Positions 33,255 to 46,305 of a stretch of 64,000 bases of DNA are shown here, piece after piece (within the stretch, counting starts at the first letter, position 1; the number at the start of each line of letters is the position of its first letter). The notes under the pieces were generated by a model. That model was not told the DNA's origin and searched no databases. It saw nothing but the letters and a program-made list of their open reading frames with translations. Made by a program: the position numbers and the translations under genes. The stretch comes from Deroplatys truncata (lineage: Eukaryota > Arthropoda > Insecta > Mantodea > Mantidae), in assembly GCA_030765065.1 (NCBI GenBank), contig CM060980.1, positions 62,666,364 through 62,730,363 of the forward strand, written 5' to 3'.

Positions 33255-33739
33255 ATCTTTAAGACAATGTCTTATTTTTCTAAAAAGTGACCTAAAAACT
33301 ACTACTTTTAAACATTTTTATACTGCATTTCATTATGCTACTTTAATTTACTTTGCTCCCCCAAAGCTGGATCCCAATTTAACCCCATGTAGGCAGACAT
33401 GGGTTAGAACATCTTTGTCAGGCTAAGCTATATTCCTTCAGTTTTGAGGTTGATGATTGTCATTTAGCTTCAGCAAATTGGATCTTCTAAGCTCATTTGT
33501 GCATGCATTTTATTTATTCATCTATTATGTTACATGATGTGAATAATTTTTATTAAAAAAGGACTATTTTTTTTATTAGTACTTCCATAATTCTCTTCTT
33601 AATTCTGAATCATCTAAACCAGGGGCAAAGTATGGTTCTTAGACATATTCTGCATTTTCAGTTCAGTAAAAACTAGGATTATAACAAAGCTAATGAATGA
33701 ACCAAATAAAGTGTTTAGGTTTGTTTCTTTCTCTCTCAG

Positions 33740-33800
33740 TGTATAAGCAGAGAGAGGGAGAGGGAGAGAGAGTGTGAGAGTGAGGGAGATTGAGAGGGGT
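33740..33800. repeat. (GA)-rich low-complexity tract
   Basis: Imperfect GAGAGG/GAGTG purine tract. Confidence 0.85.
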
Positions 33801-33901
33801 ATGTACATTTTAAAAGAAACTTCTAGATATAAGTATCATACTTTCTCTTCGTATAATAGTTCTGATGTTACTCAACACAAACATTGCATGCCATCAAAAT
33901 G

Positions 33902-34096
33902 TTATGCTTGAATGTCACTTAGGTGAACAATTGAGGAAGCTTCCTTTTTAAATGGGTCATAAAGATAGCAAACTCCATCAGCTGCATATAACATGAACCT
34001 GGAAGTGTCCAGTGCTCTTTGTTTATTCAGCAAGGCAGTTTCCATGGCACCAGAGTGGAATGACATGCACTTCCTGACTTGGTCAATATCATCCAA
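33902..34096 (-). other. Unexplained 64-codon open frame, possible pseudogene fragment
   Basis: Minus-strand frame reading LDDIDQVRKCMSFHSGAMET, then 'TSRFMLYAADGVCYLYDPF' and 'SSIVHLSDIQA' before a stop. The composition is protein-like (mixed hydrophobic and polar, no low complexity), unlike most chance frames in this AT-rich DNA. It is preceded by in-frame stops and no clear acceptor or ATG was found. It may be a processed-gene fragment or a terminal exon. I do not recognise the family. Confidence 0.25.
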
Positions 34097-36660
34097 TTGA
34101 TTGGTTTAGTTTCATCCTTACTGTCCTAGGTGGTAGCACAAGACTTTAATATGTACCACAGGCTCAAATGTCATTTGCAGATGCACACAGTGAGCTTTGT
34201 ATTATTATATACTTCATATTATTTTTAAAGTATTTCAAAGTTAAACTTATATTTGGCTAGGTGCAATTACAATGCTTTTATGTAGTAATTTCTATATTAT
34301 AGAGGTATCTTCCATATAAATTCAATATTCTTTGAAAGATTTGTCCTTTACCATTTCATTATAAATATTTCATAAGCTTCTTTTCATAGTGACTTAGTTG
34401 TGCTAACTTGTAGGTTGGTGAATATAACTCTCACTTAAGAGTAACATCATATTAGAATAAATTGCATATATTTCATAAGTATATAAATCTGGCATAAATA
34501 AAAATTAAGGAAAGCATTAAGACATTTACTAAGACTTAGGTATTTTTTCCAGGAAAAATAGTTGTTTTCCAGCTGGAGAAATATGACATTAGCATACAGT
34601 TTTGCTAAGCTTTATAGGTTCTTTCAATAGCTTATTGAGAGTGTTAAATAAAAGGCACAGAATTTTCATGATATCAAAAGGGGTTTTCTCTAGTCAGTAA
34701 ATATTCAACTATACTGGAAGTATTTATTAAATAACTTTTAAATGATTGACATATTTTAGTTGGAATAAGAAGTCCACAATAATCTTTTACCTCGGGGAGA
34801 CTGCTGACAAAAAGAGTACTCTTCTACATGCTTTGAAGTTTATTAAAGCTGGTGTGACCCTATGGATGCATATGCAGAAGTTTTGCTCTCAAATGGTAAG
34901 TGGAGGAAATTTTTTAACTAAAAGCATGTTTAAAAGCTTGGGTTGGCTATGTCTAATATGATTCATAAAGTGAGTTACAAGGTATTACAAATTAGCCTTT
35001 GTAATCCTTAGAATATTTTGTGTTATTTAGCATCTTAGTTACTACAAGAAGGTTTTCAGTTAGTGAGTGCAATGAATGAAATGCTGATGAAGTTGAATCC
35101 AGAATCTTTAAACACATGAATGCATCGAATTTCTTAGGGGGAGGGGCAGTTCTGGAAAGTGTCTTACTAAAGCTTATTTCAACTGAGACTCGTGGATAAG
35201 TCAACCAAATGAAGCATCTGAATTAAGGTCTTTAATACATTGAACACAGAGAGAAAAAATTATATATGTGCACACATTTGAATTATTTAATGCATGAGCA
35301 TAGAGCAATTTAATGTATAAGACTGGATAACAGATTCTCAGCTGTCAAATTAGGAAATAATATAGTTGATTTTTAGGTTGCATCAACAGAAATTTAGTCT
35401 TCAGGAGTAATAATTACTATATTTCATTTCTTGTAAGTAAATGTATAGCGTTAGTCAACTATTTTTCATTAGAATTTAATGAATATTGTCACAAAAGATT
35501 GCTGAGGCATATGGAAGAGCACAATTTTCTCAAAATATTGTTTTTAAAATAGATGGCTATAATTCTTACAACTCTTATTATAAAGCAGAAAAATAGGTAA
35601 TAGTAACGAAACAATAATGTCGTTACTATTGCAACTAATACTTTCAATACATTTACTTCTACTTTATTGGAGATAACATTAAACTTACATATAGCATGTG
35701 ATTGTATTCGCTGAGTAATAAATATGGTTTCTAGTGATATAACATGTGCAATGATGAGAATAATGTATACTCCTCTTGCTCAAATAACAAAAAAAATGTA
35801 TAATTCAAATCAAAATACAGAAAAATTAATATTAAAAGATATAAACTTTTAAATTTGAAATGAAATTTAGACTTTTATGGCTTTCTGAAAAGCTGTACAC
35901 TATCAGGGATTATTTGGCTGTTAGTTTTAAATGAAGTGACTTACTATAGCAGTTCATTAGTAATAAAATTAGATATTATTTTCAAAGCACTAATATCTGA
36001 AATGATATTACTTGAGAATTTGGGCTGTATTTCTTTTTCAGAGCTTTCACTGGCTGCTAAAAGTTCATGGCTCGACTTGTGTATGAATGCAGAAACTTAT
36101 TTTTCAATAATACACTACCATTTCAGTAAGCATTAAATTTTATTTCCATTAAAAACTTTCAGTATATTTTCAATTATATTTTCTTTTGTTATAACTCTGA
36201 CATAAATTTTCTAATCTTAAGCTTAGAGAAGTAGCTCAAGATAAGCTTAGGGTGCTCCACTATTGGGTAGGAAGCTCTATAAGACACACTTGTTTAATTC
36301 ATGATCATAAAAGGAACAAAATGCTTTTAGCAGTGTTATGAGTTTTAGCATTATTAAGTCACATTGATGTCAAGAGCTAAAATTGTGTTATAACCTATAA
36401 ATTCTGCAGTAAATTATGTGTTCCTTAATTCACAATTAGCTTCTTACGAGAGACAATACAATCCATTCTATGCTTTCATCACAATCAGAAATGCTTCTTG
36501 TTTATCATTAACAGATGAAAATATGGTTAATATAATGTTTTCTACATGGCTCAGCGTCTATTGTGTCACAAGTTTAACAAATTGACTTGTGTAGGTCAGG
36601 GTGCCTGGTCATAATCAGCAAAGCAGCAGTTGTTAGTATCAAGCATTCTTGAACTGCAGT
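34097..36660. other. Intergenic, nothing recognised
   Basis: Very AT-rich. A frame at 34746-34961 is followed by a donor-like 'gtaagt' at 34900 but has no recognisable similarity. Confidence 0.4.
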
Positions 36661-36661
36661 A

Positions 36662-36663
<2 letters not shown>

Positions 36664-36718
<55 letters not shown>
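36664..36718. repeat. (AAT)n microsatellite
   Basis: About eighteen AAT units. The poly-isoleucine minus-strand frame here is a shadow of this array. Confidence 0.95.
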
Positions 36719-37261
36719 TAATCCAGATTATATGTAATAACATATTTTAATACTATATATTTAAGCATGAATAAAAGGCAAAGGTTAATGAGATACACAT
36801 GTAGGAATGTTGTGCATATGTTTTACTTTATATCTCTTTACATGTTTAGTATCATATTAAAATACACATTTCATACCATACCACATAATTTCCTACATTA
36901 CAGAATTATACATGTTTTTGTTTATTTTGCACTTCAATTTATTATTATTTATTATCCAATATAGTAGAAAGAAAGGAAACATAATTTGAACACTTTATTT
37001 TGCTACTCAAACATTGTTGTTAATCAAATTGTTTTCAAATTGTTATTAATTACATTCAAAGCTAAATTGCAGAAGTTCAATGCGGACAACAATGCCTCGT
37101 TTTAAACATTTTCCTTTCTTGCTCTCAAAACACATCACAATTTGTAGCAGTCAGTTGCATTTAAGTTAACTATAGCACTAGTGCTATCTTTGTTCATCAA
37201 AGCTGAAAACATGGATTTCTATTAGTATTTTCATAACAGATGGTAAAACAGTCCTCTGCCA

Positions 37262-38205
37262 AGCTTATGATAAATGTATAGGGTGGACAATGAAATCTCA
37301 AATTAAAAAATATTTAAAAACCAAATATTAGGAATAAACAACAGGTTTCTTCAAAGAGATACTGCAACCATAACATTCATGATGAGATAATTCTCGGGAA
37401 GAATTACATGGATTCTTATTATGCTGACATCTTAGAACAAATTAAAGCTGACATAGGCAAATCACCTATATTGATTTCTGCTGATGAGTTGACGGATGCT
37501 GTGGGCTATTTCATTATGATTCTAATTGTGAGAAAGTTGGACTCTGAAGCTGCTCCTTAACTCTGTTCAATTTATTGTAAACCTTGGAGGAAACAATTTG
37601 TTCACGAATGGCAAGGATCAATAATAATGGGCTTAAGGTACTATAGCCAGGTGGCATTAAAGAAGAGAGAGTCCTATTTGTGCACATAGATGCAGCTGCA
37701 TATAAAGTGAAAGCAGGGAAAATTTAATGTATTTTATCCAAACTTAGTGCATGTTACTTATATGGCTCATGTATTGCAATAAGACAGACATAAATTTCCA
37801 GAAGTAAATACATTGATACCAGCAATGAAAAAGGTTTTCTTGAAATGTCCCTATCGTGTACAGTGCTACAAGCAGGAGCTACCTAATGTACCTCTACCTC
37901 CAGAGCTTGTGGTCTCAATGTGGGCAACTTGGATTGAGGCTGTGATTTTCTAAAGTAAGCAATTTGAAGCTATGATGTCAGATGGAGAACTTTTCTACTG
38001 ATCTTTAGTGTCTGTGAGTGAATCTCTCTCAGCATTCAACAGTTCTAAAGTGCACAGTTCAGTTTCATACATCACAAATCACTTTAATTGGCTTCCTGAC
38101 AGTATCAAGAAACTGGAGACTTCAGGTATGCCTCTCCAAGAAGCTGTGGGAATAATGGAAGATGCAGTTCAGAGGGTCAGTGGGAGGTGTAGCTTTCGGT
38201 TAGGT
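37262..38205 (+). pseudogene. hAT-like transposase relic
   Basis: Broken frames encode: 'ILEQIKADIGKSPILISADELTDAVGYF' (about 37425-37515, resembling the 'SxDExTD' catalytic block), 'GGIKEERVLFVHIDAAAYKV' (about 37650-37710), 'VNTLIPAMKKVFLKCPYRVQ' (about 37806-37860) and 'ELPNVPLPPELVVSMWATWI' (about 37878-37935, the 'TRWxTW' region with R changed to M). This order fits a hAT-superfamily/DUF659-type transposase found in many insects. Numerous stops and frameshifts. No terminal repeats located. Confidence 0.65.
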
Positions 38206-38337
38206 TAATTCCTACAAATATCATAAATAACTGACTTTTTAATAGTTTGGGTTTAAAGACAATCCAGTAAATAAAGGATATCAATACAAGGGAGACACTG
38301 AAATTTTTTAGAAAATCAAACAGGATTAGTTTTAATA

Positions 38338-39335
38338 AATTTAAATGATTTTATTGTGTTTCAAAATATTCCCCTTTAGTATCAATACATTTTGCATTAA
38401 ATGAAAGTCCTTAAGGCATTGATGTTATTCCTCCTCAGGCACTTCAGAAACTTGTAATGTTTCACTGCTTCATTTGATGACGAAAAAGAGATTCCATTCA
38501 TTTTATCTTTAATTTTTGGAAACAAAAAGAAGTCACAAGGTGCTAGGTCAGAGCTGTATGGTGGAGGGACCATGGAACTGATCTTTAGGGCATCCAGATA
38601 CTCAGTTGTTAGTTTTGTAATATGCGACAATACGATGTCATAACGTAGTCATCGGCAATAAATCTATCTTCTAATGCTATTCATAGCAATTTAGACTATT
38701 TTAGAAAAAAAAAAAAACTAGAAACAAAAACTAGCAACCACCTTATTATCAGCACTGCAAATGCATCAGACTTTTGTAGGCTTAGGTTCTGTTTGAAAGA
38801 CCCATTAAACCAATTTACTTTTTTATTCAGGATCATAACAATAAATCCAAGATTCATCACCAATAACGATATTCCAAAATCCAAATCAAATTTGAAGTGC
38901 TGCATTGGAATTTTTCCAGAGTTTTTCTGCGCCAATCAATGTATTGTTGTTTTTGATCAGGAGCCAGTTTATGTGAAATTCATTGACAACAAAGCTTTCT
39001 CATGTCTAATTGTTAATGTTAAATATTTTGGATTTGACTTGTACCAATATGCAATGTCACCTGAATAAGATGTCTGTTGATCTTCTTCAAGCATTGATTG
39101 GACAGCGGCAATATTTTCATCAGTGATAGGAGGTTTGGGTGTCCTTCACAAAATTCATCAGTAAGAAAAAAACTGATCTCTTTTGAATTTGCTGTATCAA
39201 TTATAAAATTGTTGCCTTAGATGGGGCTTCTTTGGCAAATGCATTTATAAGCCCATCTTTACAGTTTTTAGGCATTAATGATGATTTAAAATCATAAAAA
39301 CTCATAGCCCAGAAATGTTCTCTAGTCAAATTCAT
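38338..39335 (-). pseudogene. Mariner transposase, decayed
   Basis: On the minus strand from an ATG at 39333-39335: 'MNLTREHFWAMSFYDFKSSL' (N-terminal helix-turn-helix), 'NAFAKEAPSKATIL', 'WNIVIGDESWIY' (first catalytic Asp, about 38850-38885), 'PPPYSSDLAPCDFFLFPKIK' (third catalytic Asp) and 'IKCIDTKGEYFETQ'-type end in shifted frames. The second Asp block is not readable. Stops and frameshifts throughout. Convincing terminal repeats were not identified. Confidence 0.8.
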
Positions 39336-39479
39336 TTTTAGGTGAACACAAAATCTTTAAATGAGATAATTAACAAACTATTAGAGCAAATTGAACAAAC
39401 TACACTGCAATCACTTGCAAAACATTAGAAAGTAGCTGTCAAATGTAAAGAAATTTCATTCTTTGTTAGAAACACGGCA

Positions 39480-40750
39480 TTCTGAAAAAGTTTAGTATTG
39501 CTCTCATAAATGAATCCAGCTATAATAGCAAACACTGCTCCTATAGAAAGGACATAATTCAGCTATAACATAAGTGCTGAATAAGAAATCTAGATACTCA
39601 CATCTTCTTACTTTGCCCTACTTATTTAATGGTGAAATTGCAGAACACCCTGTGAATATTACTCCTAGCATAATCCCTCTGTACGTTGACTCTTGCAAGG
39701 CTGAGCGATTTCTCTCCATATATAAAAGCATATCATCAGGTAGAAGACTGTGCATGAGAACAGAGCATTTTTAAAAGTATATTATGATTAATTGTGCATC
39801 TTGTTCCTATGTAACTTAGAAACTTGAATGGGAGATGCTTGTCTTTCAGTATTTTGTAGCAGAAGTGAACTGATTATGATTAATATAGTTATATCAGTTT
39901 GACTACCTGTAAAGTTCTTCTTTCTAGCAAAGAAATAAAATTTTCAATTTTAATATAATTGTTTCAGTATATATTTATTTACATGTTTAGCCAATTTTTA
40001 TTGTATATTTATGTAAATATTTTTGAAATTGATATTACATAAAATCTGGGCTCTAATGATGATAACAATAATAAAAAGTTAGTAGCGTTTTATGCATCTT
40101 CCTGCAGGGCAATGACAGATACATGTTGCTTATGATATCGTACTACTTATCCATTTGCATGAAAAGAAATGTATTTACTTATATTAATACTCTCATAAGC
40201 TGATGTTTTGATATTGCCTTGTTCTCCGCATCACAATACTTTCATTGCCTCTTATTGTTTCCTTTATGTTATTTGCATGCTCACTTTAATAAAAGTTTAG
40301 TTGTTCCTTTGGCATATAAACATTTATCATTTACCAACCAACATTTAAAATCCGCAAATGAATTACAATGCCAACCATTATTCTATTACTCTGCTTGGAA
40401 ATCAAAGCTGGATGCAGGTTCACTCATACTTTGGCAGCTGAACTTGCTGAGATTAATACTACTCTCTGCTGCTGGAGTAGTGTGTACATTGCCTAGAATT
40501 GGTGGAATGGGATGCTAAGCTAAGCTCAATATACAATGCTTTCATAAAACATGAAACCTGTAAATTGTTTTGCTTCCAGAAAGTTACATTTCCTTACATA
40601 TACTGTTTGCTGAATTACACTGCTCTTCTGCAGAGGCATCCCCAGATTTCTTCCAAAAATAGTCTTAAAGCAGAAAAGAAATACTGGAATAATATTAAGA
40701 GCAAATCAAAAGTCTTACTGCAACTGGCTTTAAAAAGATAAAATATTCTG
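39480..40750. other. Intergenic, nothing recognised
   Basis: No supported feature. The frames 39574-39774 and 40219-40518 show no family similarity. Confidence 0.4.
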
Positions 40751-40754
40751 CCAT

Positions 40755-40985
40755 TCTTCTTTATGGTTATAAATGTCATAGGAATATGGAAGAAAGTAGG
40801 GAGGATGGAAGACATAGGAAAGTAGGAAATGGAGCATAGAAGTTCCTTGGGATTGTATAGGTAATAAGAGAGAAGGAAAGGGAGAAGTATTTTGACAGTT
40901 GCAAATTGATTAAGTGGGAAGAGTATATAAGGATGCAAACAAGAGCATCGTATCTTAAAAGAATTAGAAAAAGTATTTAGAAAAA
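40755..40985 (+). mobile_element. Possible RTE-like reverse transcriptase C-terminal fragment
   Basis: 'AILLYGYKCHRNMEESREDG' followed in other frames by 'KFLGIV' and 'LKRIRK' resembles the 'LxYGSExW...KxE...EMKFLR' region of RTE-like elements. Short and badly decayed. Confidence 0.35.
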
Positions 40986-41261
40986 CAAATAACTGTAGAG
41001 GAGTTATCTGGGATCCGAAATAGAGAAAACTTGTAGACAGTATCTTTTAGGGTGATTATACAATCCCCCATACACATCCACTTTTACAGGACAGGAAATG
41101 CATCTGGGTAACTTTTGGAAATTTTGGACTCTTTTTGGGAGGTATGAAAGTTTAATTACCTGAGCTCCCTTTTGTTTTGCAAATAAAATATCAGTACTTT
41201 TTACTTTTACCAAGTTTTGTAACCATGGGTGTCTTAGGGAATACTGCATTGGAGGGGTGAA

Positions 41262-41660
41262 AATACTATTTTCTAAGGAGGTTAAATACCTTGGTCTAAT
41301 TTTGGGCAAGGATTAACCTGGAAAATACAAATTGATAAATGCATAAACAAGGCCTATAGAACCTGCAGGAGTATGTCCGTTAAAATGTGGGGAGTAAAAC
41401 CTTAAATCATTTATTGGATATATATTGCATGATTAGACCCATTACTTCCTATGCTGTATCTGGTGACCCACGGTCAAACTTTGACATGTAGGTCCCAACT
41501 GGGCAAGCTGCAAAGAATGGCCTGTGCTGGGGTGACAGCAACATTTAGGACTATTCTTATTGTCACTATGGAGATTCTGTTAGGTCTTTCTTCCCTGAAA
41601 CTCTGGATAAAGGCTGAGGCAAGAACAGGCTATTACAGACTCGGGTGTAAATTCTGTCCG
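41262..41660 (+). mobile_element. Non-LTR reverse transcriptase fragment (Jockey/I-type C-terminal region)
   Basis: Reads 'EVKYLGLILGKD', 'TWKIQIDKCINKAYRTCRSM', 'WGVKP', 'IIYWIYIA', 'LGKLQRMACAGVTATFRT' and 'MEILLGLSSLKLWIKAEART', the conserved post-RT segment ('VKYLGVILD...WGLKP..V.WIYT...KLxKLQRxAC') of Jockey/I-related elements. Several stops. Flanks not resolved. Confidence 0.7.
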
Positions 41661-41959
41661 TGCACCATACTAATCCACTTTGAACCTTAGAACTAACTTC
41701 CGTTTCCATTTGCAATTTGAACAAAATCAGAGTTTTGAATGAGTAAAGTGATCTTTATAAGATACTCTTCTATTTAAATAACGAATATAGGCTTACAAAA
41801 GGGCACAAACTGTTATTTTAAGTGCATCATTTAAATTCTGTTCTTTTAGTTTAGTAATTTTTAATGCTATTCTTACACATGCAGTATCATAGGCAGTGGA
41901 AACTGATGGTACATGAAATGATAATTGGGAAAGGAAATTTGGGAAGGAAATGTTCCAGG

Positions 41960-42045
41960 CCTAAGTTTAGAGTACCTCCCCGGTATTTGTCAGTTACAGA
42001 CCTAAGTTTAAGGTACCTTCCCGGTATTTGCCAGTTATGAAGACT
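41960..42045. repeat. Two tandem copies of a ~41 bp unit
   Basis: 'cctaagtttagagtacct' and 'cctaagtttaaggtacct', each followed by '(c/t)cccggtatttg(t/c)cagtta'. The second copy runs into 'gaaaacctggaaagaatgtc', a string like those in arthropod SINE bodies. Confidence 0.7.
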
Positions 42046-42726
42046 AAGGAAAACCTGGAAAGAATGTCAGTCAGAGAGGAACTGCAATCCTCCTACTCAC
42101 AAGTCTATGTCTTAACAACCTTGGCATCCATGTTGGTATCATTTAAATTAGTAATATATTGCATAATCTGTATACAAAGCTGCTGTAAATTCATAGTATT
42201 AGAAAATACCCCAGTATTTGCTTATGTTTTTCATATATTTTTTGTTAGGCATCTTAATCTTCTGAATGTAAATGATGCTCATGGTCTGTGTGTTCAATTT
42301 GATTATTATAATTAAAGTATAACACATAAGTCACATAATTTTATTGAATTAACTGATGAAGCCATGAAACTACCAGAAAATGTTCAAAATGGTGAATAAA
42401 ACAATCAATGTAATATGATACAGTGCAATACAATATATTCTTTTATGGCCCCATCAATTTAGGAACACTTTTGTGCAGTGCCATGTACCAAACTCAGAAT
42501 TACCATATCCTTTGTCAATCAGGGATTAGTATTTGCATTTTCAAAATTAGAAATCAAGGAGTTTTAATCTACACTTTGCATTAGTATCAATTAAAGGAGG
42601 AAACATTGCTAAAAGCATGCTAACTTTCAAAGAATTGTTCAGCTGTTATCTTGAATGTCAGAAGAGTATTAGTGATGTAATTATAACCCAATATATATAA
42701 TTCAACTCAACTTTCACTGTTTTCAG
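42046..42726. other. Upstream or intron sequence of gene 2; no signal-peptide exon found
   Basis: The missing 5' exon(s) of gene 2 should lie here or further left. No ATG followed by a hydrophobic stretch and a donor in the needed phase could be supported. Confidence 0.35.
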
Positions 42727-42816
42727 GTGCCCACCCGAGTATCAATACTGCTGCAATCGACAATGCTGCATCATCAACAGGCATCACAAAGACATATGGG
42801 AAACTTGGTATTTTTG
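42727..42816 (+). CDS. VOPP1/WBP1/Shisa-like membrane protein, cysteine-rich exon
   Basis: First visible exon of gene 2: acceptor 'gttttcag' ending 42726, donor 'gtatga' at 42817. After one base completing a split codon it encodes CPPEYQYCCNRQCCIINRHH then KDIWETWYF. Paired cysteines ('YCC..QCC') followed by a short spacer and 'WYFW' directly before the membrane helix is the signature of VOPP1 and related WBP1/Shisa-type (STMC6) proteins, where the Cys-rich segment is lumenal or extracellular. The preceding exon(s), with the signal peptide, were not found. An alternative donor at 42808 would lose the conserved WYFW. Confidence 0.75.
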
Positions 42817-42987
42817 GTATGAAAGCATTTACATAATTATAACAATAAATATATGATAAATACTTTAATAAATAACAACTATTTTGGAAAAGAAATATTT
42901 ATCTTCATAAAAAGATGAAGGTACTTGTTTGGCAAATTATATGAAAATAAAATATTAAATTTTAAATGATAGTATTCTAAATTTCAG

Positions 42988-43215
42988 GTTTGGTATAGTT
43001 ATAATTTTTTTATTTGTGCTAACATCTACATTTTCATACATACTTGGTTCCTGCAAACGTAAACAGCAAAATATTATTCGAATAAGAAATGTTTCACCAC
43101 CAACTGCAATACCTGTGATTAGCACAATAAGTGGTCCAGGAGGGATAATTCAACCAAGAATAAACTACAAGAAAACACATCCATCTGCAGTACAAGCAAC
43201 AGCTATTATTAATGA
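42988..43215 (+). CDS. VOPP1/WBP1/Shisa-like membrane protein, transmembrane exon
   Basis: Second visible exon of gene 2: acceptor 'atttcag', donor 'gtaagt' at 43216. Joined to the previous exon it completes 'WYFW', then gives the membrane helix FGIVIIFLFVLTSTFSYIL, a basic stop-transfer 'GSCKRKQQ', and a cytoplasmic segment 'RIRNVSPPTAIPVIST...GGIIQPRINYKK' rich in Pro, Ser and Thr. Single-pass type I topology is expected. Family members act as adaptors on endosomal/Golgi membranes, recruiting WW-domain ubiquitin ligases (established for VOPP1/WBP1 relatives; inference here). Confidence 0.8.
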
Positions 43216-46200
43216 GTAAGTTTTTTGTTTTATTTTATAACCAAGTGCATATGCCAAAGTTAGCAAAATTTTTATTTGATATCTCCCTTGCTTTGAAATG
43301 CTTTTATTTTTACATTTACAAGCTGTGTGTCTATATATTAATTTGTATACTTGTCAACAGAAGAGTACACTGCTGTAAGAATCATTTTTCTAATGCAAAA
43401 AGTGTTACATTGGTCTGAGATATCTGCAAAAGAGAAAAGGGTACACAGTTATACTGTATTCTTTTATTTATTTTTGCTATATTACTATATTATTTATTTA
43501 TGCTATATTCTTTTATTTATCTAAGTAATCCTTAGAATACCAACATTTGTTGCATCTATCTATGCCTTTTAGTTTCCAAGATATTACATGTTTTATTGGT
43601 GGCTAGTAATACCGCAACTGCTGATTGCTGTGTAAGCCTACATTCTAGTGCTGTTTGACTGAAATCTGTGTCAGTGGAGAATGAATAAATAAACAAATAT
43701 TTTTACATATTATTACTCAAAATGAATTTGTAATCACTCTAGCTTCACTGCATATAAAGATTTAATAGAACATGTTTTGAAGACTGTTGTCTCCATTATC
43801 AACCTAAACTTATTGCCACAGTTCATCCTGTGGCTTCCAGATAGCATTTCTTGAGTGGAAATACTGCGTGACAAGATTGTTTTCATATGGGACATCAAAG
43901 TAACAAACATATTAATTTTTACGTACAAATAGTTTTCCCAAATGGAGAGTTCAACCACTTTTCGAAGGTCTTTTAAAAGCTTAGGTTTGTAATTCAACTG
44001 ATGATCTGAGGATCAGAAATACTGATTTATTAGTCTGTTTATATTTAGATTCTTATGTCTACTTTAACCTTATGTTCCTATTACTTTTTATCTTTCTCAC
44101 ATATAGTTTCCACAATCATTACATTCAATTTCATGAATGCCTGAAGTTTTTTTTCAGCTGGAATTCTGTTCTTTGTGTTTGACTTAAGTATTTTTTAAGT
44201 AATGTTTGTGGACTGGGGCTAGGGTTATACCAAGTTCCTTGAATATTTTTAGGGAATTTCTGGTCTGTTTTATTCCTGTAATGTCTGAACAATAGAGTTG
44301 TGACTTACTCCATTGAAAAACTGAGAATGTGGAAAGACAGTACTTTCTTTGACCTTCACGCCATTAGCTATTAGTCAGTAGTTCATGTTTTCTGCATTCC
44401 TGTAATATGTGATATGTGTGCTATGTAAACAACACAAGAATCATTCCATGATATGCGAAAAATATAATGCTACTTGATCATTAAAACATACTTTTATTGT
44501 AGACTGATCTTTTAACTGAATTCCTTATAAATGCGACATTTTCTGAGTTATTGGCATGATCACACCCAAGATATCTCACTAGTTGTAAGCAGTAGGTATA
44601 GCCTTTATTTACATGGAAGGATGTTCTTGCCTTTCATTTTCAGAAGTTCCATTGTCACCATTTTCATCATCTACATCAACTTCTTGCAGAGCCTGGTAGG
44701 TGTGAACCAGAATGGTTATTAACTTATTAATATATGAAAAAGAAGCTAGAAACAGTTATTGTCTGAAGAATGCTGTCTGCCTTGTAGGGGAGGGTTTTGA
44801 TTTTAGTGGAATTAACATGTTATAAATATCAGGTGTATGAAGGAAGGAGAAATTCATGGAATTTAATTGTTATCCAGGATATTATCTCATTTCCTGTAGG
44901 AGTTGCAGTAGGTGCTTTATTATGTACTAAATGTGATATGGTGTGTCATCAATGATTAGGGTAGAGTTTGGAGCAAGGCTGGGGATTGTCTTATATAATT
45001 TACTCACTTCTCATAAGCTAATTGGTGTAGTTCGTATTACTATGGTAGTTGCTATGACTGAAAACAGGTGTAAGTTGGGGGATAAACCTTTACTCCCATG
45101 CTGCATGAATGATAAGGCATTGACTTTTGGAAATCAGTGCTAGCAGTCCTTGGGTGCTGTCACCAATCCAAGCACACAGAATAGTCTGGGAGGAATGGAT
45201 GTATGTTTCATATTATCAGGGTCTTCATTTTGCTGGGTGACATATATATTTGTTATCAAGATGTCAGCAAGTGAATGTGCAAGTGCCAACATTTTACCAT
45301 ACCCTGTACTATTTCAATAGCTCTGCAAGGTGAACACATAGAAGAGCTCTCACTTCTGTATTGCTTTATTATCCTGGGGTATTGAAGTTGCTTGATACTA
45401 ATGATGAAGTTGCATTGAATTTCCTGTTCTTTTTTGTGTTTATCTAGGTAACCTCAGGAGTATGTTTTGTGATGCAGATAAATTGATCACATTCTTTAAT
45501 TTTGCATGTACCTTTCTCACTATCAATTTTTTTGTAGAAAATTTAAAAACCTCTGCATACTACTGTCTCACTGAAGCTACCCAAATAAATTAAACAGTGC
45601 CAGGGTTCCATTTAAAAGAAAAACATTCTGAGCATAAGGCTGAAAATGAATGAATGTTATTGTTATTAAAGCATCACCACGTCATTATTTAATGAGTTAA
45701 ATGATTTTTCATGTATAATAGATATTACAACATTTTACTAATTGAATGCTCACACAATTTAATTTAATATTTTTCTACCTCTCCATCCAACCCCTCTGAA
45801 CACATGCCCTCTAAACTCCTCCCCTCCCAGAATATTTTTTTTAAAGAAATACTACAGCAGAGGTTGCTTATTAGATTTCATATATTTGGTGAATACATCT
45901 ATTTCACTGGGTGTGTAAAAATTAATTCATTACAGTGAGTAACTTCTTTCAAATAGTTAGTTCTATAAGTTTTATGTATCCATCAAGTGGTTTGCATAAA
46001 ATTTAAGAGGGAATCTCATTAGAAAACAGATGAATGTATGGTTGAGTGTAGCTAAGGATGAAGGTATGAAACCTTTCAAATGTGTCCTAAATGTTTAAGG
46101 TTTTCTTGTGCTAGTGAAGCTATGAGTATTTTTTGATTCAATCCACCTGTCTGTCCCAAGAATTATTTGTTATATGTGTTCTGCTCAAGCCTAAAAGTTC

Positions 46201-46305
46201 TGAAATTACCATTTATCATTAACTTAATGGTTGTTCAGAAGTTATATAAATAATTATGCTTTAATAAATATGTTGCATTAATTTCTTCTATTCTCTTTTC
46301 CTCAG
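43216..46305 (+). other. Intron of gene 2, nothing recognised
   Basis: About 3.1 kb of AT-rich intron without supported exons or mobile elements. The frames 43212-43418, 43734-43997, 44531-44722 and 44943-45143 have no recognisable similarity. Confidence 0.45.

Noticed and set aside
34746..34961. Frame followed by a donor-like 'gtaagt' as an exon of gene 2
   Set aside because: Not a signal peptide, wrong character for the missing exon, and no acceptor or similarity support.
36574..36798. Minus-strand frame with poly-isoleucine
   Set aside because: Shadow of the (AAT)n microsatellite at 36664-36718.
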